Notes under the pieces: model-generated | What the model saw: only the letters and a program-made list of their open reading frames with translations | Told to the model about the DNA's origin: nothing | The model's database searches: none | Translations under genes and position numbers: made by a program | Shown: piece after piece, positions 58,957-64,000 of the stretch | Layout: every line of letters starts with the position of its first letter | Numbering within the stretch: the stretch's first letter is position 1 | NCBI RefSeq assembly: GCF_021531435.1 | Contig: NZ_JAFBIS010000009.1 | Span: 47,862-111,861 of the forward strand | Direction: 5' to 3' | Source of the DNA: Oscillibacter valericigenes | GTDB taxonomy: Bacteria > Bacillota > Clostridia > Oscillospirales > Oscillospiraceae | Length of the DNA stretch: 64,000 nt

Positions 58957-59997
58957 ATGCGAGATTTGAAATCCATGACTCTTGAGGAAATGACGGAGGC
59001 CCTGAAAGCCATGGGCCAGCCGGCTTTCCGGGGTAAGCAGGTCTTTACCTGGCTCCATAAGGGCGTCACCTCCTTCGATGAGATGACCAACCTGCCCAAG
59101 GACCTGCGGGACAGGCTGAAAACTGAATTTATCCTGACAGTGCCGAAAGCGGCACGGAAGCAGGTCTCCAAACAGGACGGCACCATCAAGTACTTATGGG
59201 AGCTGGCGGACGGGAACTGCATTGAGTCCGTCCTGATGCGTTACCACCACGGAAACACCGTGTGTATCTCCTCGCAGGTAGGCTGCCGGATGGGCTGTGC
59301 CTTTTGCGCGTCCACCATCGCCGGCAAGGTGCGGGACCTGACGCCTGCCGAAATGTTGGACCAGGTACTTTTCACCCAGCTGGATTCCGGCCTGGAGATC
59401 AGCAATATCGTGCTGATGGGTATTGGCGAACCCATGGACAACCTGGATACCGTGCTGCGTTTTCTGGAACTGGTAAACCACCCAGACGGCATGAACATCG
59501 GGATGCGGCACATCTCTCTGTCCACCTGCGGCGTGATACCCGGTATCCGACGTCTGGCAGACCTGGGCTTGCAGCTCACCCTGTCCGTGTCCCTTCACGC
59601 GCCGGACAGTGAGACCCGGTCGAAGATCATGCCTGTAAACCGGGCCTACGATGTGGATGAGCTGTTTGCAGCCTGCCACGACTATTTCAAAAAGACCGGC
59701 CGCCGCATTTCCTTTGAATACGCCATGATCGACGGCGTCAACGACCAGGATTGGCAGGCTGATCTGATCGCCGCAAAGCTGAAGGGAATGCCCGGCCATG
59801 TAAATCTGATCCCGCTGAATGATGTGGTGGAGAGTCCCTTCAAGCCCTCCAAGCGCATCGCGGCTTTCCAGAAGCGGCTGGAGACCCACGGCATCACCGC
59901 CACAGTGCGGCGCAGCCTGGGCGGTGATATAGACGCCTCCTGCGGACAGCTCCGCCGGAAAGCCATGGAGGAAGCGGGGAAAGGAGAGAACGGATGA
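58957..59997 (+). CDS. rlmN: 23S rRNA/tRNA (adenine-C2) methyltransferase RlmN
   Basis: A 346-residue radical-SAM methylase that forms 2-methyladenosine at A2503 of 23S rRNA and in some tRNAs. The N-terminal domain has MGQPAFRGKQVFTWLHKGV; the radical-SAM CxxxCxxC is in CRMGCAFCASTIAGKVR (about 110); MGIGEPMDNLDTVLRF and STCGVIPGIRRLADLGLQLT follow, and the methyl-carrying Cys lies near GDIDASCGQL (about 329). Overlaps prpC by four bases. Confidence 0.97.
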   Translation: MRDLKSMTLEEMTEALKAMGQPAFRGKQVFTWLHKGVTSFDEMTNLPKDLRDRLKTEFILTVPKAARKQVSKQDGTIKYLWELADGNCIESVLMRYHHGNTVCISSQVGCRMGCAFCASTIAGKVRDLTPAEMLDQVLFTQLDSGLEISNIVLMGIGEPMDNLDTVLRFLELVNHPDGMNIGMRHISLSTCGVIPGIRRLADLGLQLTLSVSLHAPDSETRSKIMPVNRAYDVDELFAACHDYFKKTGRRISFEYAMIDGVNDQDWQADLIAAKLKGMPGHVNLIPLNDVVESPFKPSKRIAAFQKRLETHGITATVRRSLGGDIDASCGQLRRKAMEEAGKGENG

Positions 59998-60731
59998 AAG
60001 CTTGGGGAATCACGGACATCGGCCTTGTCCGTAAAGAAAACCAGGATGCTTATATGATACGGGAGGCCGCATCCTCCGGCCACATGATTTGTGTGGTCTG
60101 CGACGGCATGGGCGGCGCCGCGGGCGGCAAGCTGGCCAGTCAGCTTGCTGTGGAAACTTTCACAGCCGAGCTGGAGCGAATTCTGGACCGGGATATGACG
60201 CCGGAGCAGCTTCGGGAAGCTTCTTCTTACGCGGTTTCCAAGGCCAATGATGTGATCCGGGAAACAGCGAAAAAAACAGAAGGTTACCAGAGTATGGGCA
60301 CCACGCTGGTATCCGCGGTGTCCTACGACGGCGGCGTTGTCATTACCAATGTGGGTGACAGCCGCGCCTATCATATCAGTAAACACCACATTACCCGCGT
60401 CACCAAGGACCACTCCCTGGTGGAACGCATGGTGGACCGCGGCGACATCACAGCTGAGGAGGCCCGCCGCCATCCCAGCCGCAATCTGATCACCCGTGCA
60501 CTGGGGCCCGACGCGGATGCCCAGTGCGACGGCTACATCTGCCCCATGGAAGCAGGGGAGTATCTGCTGCTCTGCACCGACGGACTGGTCAACACGGTCA
60601 CAGACCAGGAAATGCTGCATGAGATCCTGCACCGTGCGTCGCCGGAGGACTGCCTTGCGCATCTGCTGGAGATCAGCAGATCCCAGGGCGCCCCTGACAA
60701 CGTGACGGCGGTCCTGATGCGGAACCTGTAA
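59994..60731 (+). CDS. prpC: PP2C-family Ser/Thr phosphatase (PrpC/Stp1)
   Basis: A 245-residue metal-dependent phosphatase, partner of the PASTA kinase. Motifs are TDIGLVRKENQDAYMI (N-terminal Asp), CDGMGGAAGGKLAS, VGDSRAYHISKHHI, TKDHSLVERMVDRGDIT, LCTDGLVNTVTDQEML and GAPDNVTAVL, all the standard PP2C set. It dephosphorylates PrkC and its substrates. Coupled to rlmN by ATGA; prkC follows after 15 bases. Confidence 0.96.
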   Translation: MKAWGITDIGLVRKENQDAYMIREAASSGHMICVVCDGMGGAAGGKLASQLAVETFTAELERILDRDMTPEQLREASSYAVSKANDVIRETAKKTEGYQSMGTTLVSAVSYDGGVVITNVGDSRAYHISKHHITRVTKDHSLVERMVDRGDITAEEARRHPSRNLITRALGPDADAQCDGYICPMEAGEYLLLCTDGLVNTVTDQEMLHEILHRASPEDCLAHLLEISRSQGAPDNVTAVLMRNL

Positions 60732-60746
60732 GGAAGGAGGAGACGT

Positions 60747-62729
60747 ATGGATCAGTACATTGGAAAAATGCTGGATAACCGCTATGAGATCCTGGAGCGC
60801 ATCGGCACAGGCGGCATGGCGGTGGTCTATAAGGCAAAATGCCACCGTCTCAACCGCCTGGTGGCCGTGAAGATTTTAAAGGCAGACCTGGCCCAGGACG
60901 AGGACTTCCGCCGCCGTTTCAACGCGGAGTCCCAGGCTGTCGCACAGCTGTCCCATCCCAACATCGTGTCCGTTTACGATGTGTCCCGGGGCGGCGATAC
61001 CGAGTATATCGTCATGGAGCTCATTGACGGTATCACCCTGAAGCAGTATATGGAAAAACGGGGCCAGCTGAACTGGCGGGAATCCCTGCACTTTATCACC
61101 CAGATCATGCGGGGCCTCAGCCACGCCCACAGCCGGGGCATCGTCCACCGTGACATCAAGCCCCAGAATATCATGGTCCTGCGGGACGGCAGCGTAAAGG
61201 TGGCCGATTTCGGCATCGCCTGCCTGGAAAACTCCGCCCAGACCCTGACCCAGGAGGCACTGGGTTCCGTCCACTATATCTCTCCCGAACAGGCCCGCGG
61301 CGACCGTACCGATGCCCGCAGCGATATCTACTCCGCCGGCGTTGTTCTCTATGAAATGCTGACCGGACGGCTGCCTTTTGAGGGAGATTCCGCCGTTTCC
61401 GTGGCAATTCAGCATCTCAGTTCCATTCCTCTGGCTCCCCGGGAGATCAATCCCGATATTCCTGAGCAGCTGGAACTGATCTGTATGAAGGCCATGGCTT
61501 CGGATATTGACCGGCGGTATGTCTCCGCCGACGATATGATCGCGGATCTGGAGGCTTTCCGAAAGAATCCCGGCGTCAGCCTGGACTTTGAGTTAGCGGA
61601 CCTGCGTCCTGAGGAAGAGGACGAGCCCACCCGTCCCATCCGGATAGCTCCGTCCCATGGCGCCGCCTCCGCTGTGCAGCAGCAACACAAAGCGCCGCCC
61701 GCCCATGAGCGGGAACGCCGCCGGGACTATGATGACGATGAGCCCCGCGGCGGCAAAAAGCAAACCGTGCTGCTGGTCATTGTAGGCATTTTGGCAGTGG
61801 CCCTGGCAGCGGTACTGTTCCGCTCTGTCCTGGGCTCTATCGAGCCTCCGGTATCCGAACAGTATGTGGTGCCCAGTGTGCTTGGCTGTACAGTGGAGGA
61901 GGCCCTGGAAAAAGACGGTGTGAAGGACATCTTTACGATCACCGTCAAGGAAGACCCGGTGTACAGCGATTATCCTGTGGGCACCATCGCCCGGCAAGAT
62001 CCCTCTCAGGGAGATCACCGCAAAGGTGACAACTGCGTGATCAATGTCTGGCTCAGCGCAGGCGAGGAGACCGGCGAAATGCCCTATGTGCTGAACAAGA
62101 CCGTGCAGGAAGCCAAAGCGGATATGCGGAACCTGATCGAGAAGTACGATCTGGTCATTGACGATTCCGAGGAACAATTCAGTGAGGACGTCACAGAGCG
62201 GTATATCATCTCCAGCGACCCTGAATTCGGTGAGCCGCTGCGGAAAGGCCAGACCGTAAAGCTGGTGGTCAGCAAGGGCCCCGAGCTGAAAGACGTGCCG
62301 GTGTCCAATTTCGTCGGTATGATCTACGGTGACTCCAAGACGACGGAACTGCTTCAAAAGTCCAAACTGACCTGTACGGACGCCGATGTGGAGATCGTAA
62401 ACAGCGACCGTCCCGGCGGCGAGATCATCTGGCAGAGCCTGACTCCCGGCGATACCGCCAAAGAATGGGATACGATCAAATTCCAAGTCAGCTCCGGCCT
62501 TGCGGCAGTCAGTGTCACCGATCCCATCCCTCTGCCTCAGGACGGCCGGGAAAAGGTGTTGGTGGAAGTCTATGTCGGCGATGATGAAAAACCGCAGTAC
62601 AGCGAGACCCACAATTGCTCTGACGAATATGCCTATGTCACACTGACAGGCACCGGTATGCAGAAGATACGGGTCTATTTTGACGGCGCGATCGCCCAGG
62701 ATCTGACTCATACCCTGTCCTTTGACTGA
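60747..62729 (+). CDS. prkC: PASTA-domain Ser/Thr protein kinase PrkC
   Basis: A 660-residue eukaryotic-type receptor kinase. The kinase domain (about 1-270) has GTGGMAVVYKA, the catalytic Lys in AVKILK, HRDIKPQNIM and DFG. A charged linker leads to one membrane helix (about 335-355), then about three extracellular PASTA repeats, starting YVVPSVLGCTVEEALEKDG, that bind muropeptides or lipid II. A C-terminal beta region follows. PrkC senses cell-wall fragments and promotes spore germination in Bacillus. GGAGGAGAC precedes the ATG. Pairing with prpC is conserved. Confidence 0.97.
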   Translation: MDQYIGKMLDNRYEILERIGTGGMAVVYKAKCHRLNRLVAVKILKADLAQDEDFRRRFNAESQAVAQLSHPNIVSVYDVSRGGDTEYIVMELIDGITLKQYMEKRGQLNWRESLHFITQIMRGLSHAHSRGIVHRDIKPQNIMVLRDGSVKVADFGIACLENSAQTLTQEALGSVHYISPEQARGDRTDARSDIYSAGVVLYEMLTGRLPFEGDSAVSVAIQHLSSIPLAPREINPDIPEQLELICMKAMASDIDRRYVSADDMIADLEAFRKNPGVSLDFELADLRPEEEDEPTRPIRIAPSHGAASAVQQQHKAPPAHERERRRDYDDDEPRGGKKQTVLLVIVGILAVALAAVLFRSVLGSIEPPVSEQYVVPSVLGCTVEEALEKDGVKDIFTITVKEDPVYSDYPVGTIARQDPSQGDHRKGDNCVINVWLSAGEETGEMPYVLNKTVQEAKADMRNLIEKYDLVIDDSEEQFSEDVTERYIISSDPEFGEPLRKGQTVKLVVSKGPELKDVPVSNFVGMIYGDSKTTELLQKSKLTCTDADVEIVNSDRPGGEIIWQSLTPGDTAKEWDTIKFQVSSGLAAVSVTDPIPLPQDGREKVLVEVYVGDDEKPQYSETHNCSDEYAYVTLTGTGMQKIRVYFDGAIAQDLTHTLSFD

Positions 62730-62730
62730 T

Positions 62731-63618
62731 ATGAGCGAGGGACGTATTCAAAAAGCCCTCAGCGGCTTCTATTACGTGGATACCGGTACCGAGATCCTGA
62801 CTTGCCGTGCCAGGGGAAAATTCCGTAAAGAGGGGATCTCACCCCTGGTAGGCGACCGGGTAGAAGTGCGGGAATTAGGCGGCGGAGAGGGCTTTGTGGA
62901 GGCCATTCTTCCCCGGAAGAATGCCTTTGCGCGGCCTGCCGTGGCCAATATAGACCAGCTTGTTGTCATTGCGTCCGGGGCCATTCCAAAAACCGATCCG
63001 TTCCTCATTGACCGGGTAGTGGCTATTGCGGCACTGAAAGGCTGTGACGTCATTATCCTGCTGAACAAGTGCGATTTGAACAGTGCCGATGACCTGTATG
63101 AGATCTACCGCGCCGCCGGCTTCCAAACCTTGCGGGTCAGCGCCCAAACAGGCGAGGGGCTGGACGAGCTGGTTCCCTTGATACGTGGCAAGTTATCAGC
63201 CTTTACAGGCAATTCCGGCGTTGGAAAATCCAGCATTCTCAATGCCCTGGACCCCGAATTCCATTTGCAGGTGGGAGAGGTCAGCGACGCGCTGGGCCGC
63301 GGCCGCCACACCACCCGTCATGTAGAGTTGTATCATCTGGCCTGCGGTGCGGAGGTGGTGGATTCTCCGGGCTTTTCCTCCTTTGAAACAGAGGAACTGA
63401 ACCTGGAACTCAAACACCAGCTGCCGGAGACTTTCCGGGAGTTTCGCCCTTATCTCAATGACTGCCGTTTTGTGGGATGCAGCCACACCAAAGAGAAAGG
63501 CTGTGCCGTTTTGGAGGCTGTCCGGCGGGGGGGCATCCAGAAAAGCCGTCATGCCAGCTATTTGCGTCTTTATGAAGAACTGAAGCCTTTGAAAGACTGG
63601 CAGGAAACGAAAAAGTAA
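62731..63618 (+). CDS. rsgA: Ribosome small-subunit-dependent GTPase RsgA
   Basis: A 295-residue circularly permuted GTPase that checks late 30S subunit maturation. An N-terminal OB fold precedes G4 (LLNKCDLNSADD, about 110), G1 (FTGNSGVGKSSILNAL, about 160), G3-type DSPGFSSFETEEL and the zinc finger CRFVGCSHTKEKGC. ATG 62731 was chosen over a TTG at 62722; no strong ribosome site exists, and coupling to the prkC stop two bases upstream is likely. Bacillus rpe and thiN, which follow rsgA there, are missing here. Confidence 0.96.
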   Translation: MSEGRIQKALSGFYYVDTGTEILTCRARGKFRKEGISPLVGDRVEVRELGGGEGFVEAILPRKNAFARPAVANIDQLVVIASGAIPKTDPFLIDRVVAIAALKGCDVIILLNKCDLNSADDLYEIYRAAGFQTLRVSAQTGEGLDELVPLIRGKLSAFTGNSGVGKSSILNALDPEFHLQVGEVSDALGRGRHTTRHVELYHLACGAEVVDSPGFSSFETEELNLELKHQLPETFREFRPYLNDCRFVGCSHTKEKGCAVLEAVRRGGIQKSRHASYLRLYEELKPLKDWQETKK

Positions 63619-63620
63619 AA

Positions 63621-63657
63621 GGGAACCGGATGCTTTCACATCCGGTTCCTTTTTTTT
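63621..63657 (+). terminator. Terminator after rsgA
   Basis: GGAACCGGATG pairs with CATCCGGTTCC around a short loop, followed by eight T residues; it closes the long yicC-rsgA gene string. Confidence 0.92.
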
Positions 63658-63709
63658 GAACCTGGACAAGGGCTGTGCGATATACTGAATCAGAGGGGAG
63701 GCGTGACGC

Positions 63710-63868
63710 ATGTTTCGCGGAGGAGACGGTGGCTGTAAAATACTGGGTATCTGCGCGGTAGCATTGGGGGCAGGCATCCTGATCGCCGCTATCTTTCCTG
63801 TGGGGGCGCTGCTGTTTCTGGTGGCGTTTCTGCTGATTGCATGCGGCTGCGCCTGCTGCAGGCGATAG
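63710..63868 (+). CDS. Small Cys-rich membrane protein, 52 residues
   Basis: A 52-residue protein with GGGGAGG eight bases before the ATG. It starts MFRGGDGGCKILGICAVALG and has one or two hydrophobic helices (ILGICAVALGAGILIAAIF and VGALLFLVAFLLIA), ending in CGCACCRR. No family is recognised. It resembles the other two small Cys-rich membrane proteins in this window (7655, 13857) only in style: short, hydrophobic, with a Cys-Arg tail. Its place just before the SpoVM-like gene suggests a sporulation role, which is inference. Confidence 0.7.
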   Translation: MFRGGDGGCKILGICAVALGAGILIAAIFPVGALLFLVAFLLIACGCACCRR

Positions 63869-63882
63869 AAAGGAGTATTCAT

Positions 63883-63969
63883 ATGAATATCGTGGTCTGG
63901 AAGTCTCCAAAGGCATTGCGGTGCAAATTTCGCCCGAACGGTGTGAGGATTTCGTTTCGGACGGTGTGA
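63883..63969 (+). CDS. spoVM: SpoVM-like small peptide, 28 residues
   Basis: A 28-residue frame with AAAGGAG seven bases before the ATG. Its start, MNIVVWKSPKALR, matches the N-terminus of clostridial SpoVM, an amphipathic peptide that marks the curved forespore membrane for coat assembly. SpoVM lies after rsgA-rpe-thiN in Bacillus, so position supports it. The second half (CKFRPNGVRISFRTV) does not look like a normal SpoVM tail, and its DNA lies in a 20-23-base repeat tract, so the gene may be divergent or damaged. Confidence 0.55.
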   Translation: MNIVVWKSPKALRCKFRPNGVRISFRTV

Positions 63970-64000
63970 GTATTTCGGTTTAAGCGGTGCGGCTGTTTCG
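63919..64000 (+). repeat. Short degenerate tandem repeat at window edge
   Basis: CGGTG recurs at 63919, 63939, 63962 and 63985, and TTTCG at 63928, 63950, 63973 and 63996, giving a period of 20-23 bases. The best-matching pair shares ACGGTGTGAG. It begins inside the SpoVM-like frame and runs to the window end. Confidence 0.55.

Noticed and set aside
63919..64000. Possible start of a CRISPR array
   Set aside because: Units of 20-23 bases are degenerate throughout, with no fixed repeat alternating with unique spacers, and no cas genes are nearby.
1..64000. tRNA, rRNA, insertion sequence, prophage, toxin-antitoxin or restriction genes
   Set aside because: No matching signature (tRNA arm motifs, transposase or integrase domains, terminal inverted repeats) was found on reading both strands.

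Overview
This 64 kb window looks like a chromosomal segment of a spore-forming, butyrate-producing gut Firmicute of class Clostridia, most likely family Oscillospiraceae (Oscillibacter, Lawsonibacter, Flavonifractor and relatives). The inference rests on high GC Firmicute-style DNA with strong AGGAGG ribosome sites, sporulation genes (sigG, a YlmC/YmxH protein, gerW, a dacF-like carboxypeptidase and a SpoVM-like peptide), a T-box leader on alaS, a fused IspH-S1 protein, a butyryl-CoA:acetate CoA-transferase, and the Bacillus-like block gmk-rpoZ-priA-def-fmt-rsmB-rlmN-prpC-prkC-rsgA. No rRNA, tRNA, transposase, prophage or CRISPR array was seen, and no gap over 300 bases lacks a gene or regulatory RNA.

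Layout. Positions 1-7.6 kb: start of a CDP-alcohol phosphatidyltransferase (minus strand), pcrA/uvrD, a minus-strand operon (mpg, HAD hydrolase, transglutaminase-like), an EamA transporter, a WecG/TagA glycosyltransferase and tmk. 7.6-14 kb: a tiny Cys-rich membrane protein on the minus strand, mltG, a U32 tRNA-modification protein, a COG2509 flavoprotein, an unusual HTH protein with a glycine pentapeptide-repeat tail, DUF5662 and two small uncharacterised genes. 14-26 kb: T-box, alaS, DUF4250, a HIT protein, a multi-hairpin repeat, an SLH-domain secreted protein, an HTH regulator overlapping comEC, holA, an RNase M5-like gene, a small gene behind tandem Spo0A-like boxes, and glnS. 26-36 kb: thioesterase, MATE pump behind an attenuator, sigG, ylmC/ymxH, rpsB-tsf, then an operon of M50 protease, scpA, scpB, DUF2953, gerW, dacF-like and a pseudouridine synthase. 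36-49 kb: RpiR regulator, BaiN/HI0933 flavoprotein, cmk, plsC, ispH-rpsA fusion, but, carD, ispD, ispF, DUF3343 with a cysteine desulfurase, cdaA-cdaR. 49-64 kb: rseC-like, DUF5685-DnaJ pair, yicC, remA, gmk, rpoZ, priA, def, fmt, zinc peptidase, rsmB, rlmN, prpC, prkC, rsgA, a small Cys-rich membrane protein and a SpoVM-like peptide running into a short tandem repeat at the window edge.

How the genes work together. Most of the window is housekeeping: translation (alaS, glnS, rpsB, tsf, S1, def, fmt, RNA modification), DNA replication, repair and uptake (pcrA, mpg, holA, priA, comEC), chromosome segregation (scpAB), isoprenoid synthesis (ispD, ispF, ispH), and cell-wall and signalling control (mltG, dacF, cdaAR, prpC-prkC). 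Many genes overlap by four bases (ATGA or GTGA), indicating translationally coupled operons. Nothing here is plainly a new defence or mobile system. The most interesting signals are smaller: an internal ribosome site at the IspH-S1 junction, a Rex-like operator in front of but, tandem Spo0A-like boxes on an uncharacterised gene, a 15-glycine pentapeptide-repeat tail on an HTH protein, three tiny Cys-rich membrane proteins, and the SpoVM-like gene whose 3' half lies in a repeat tract.
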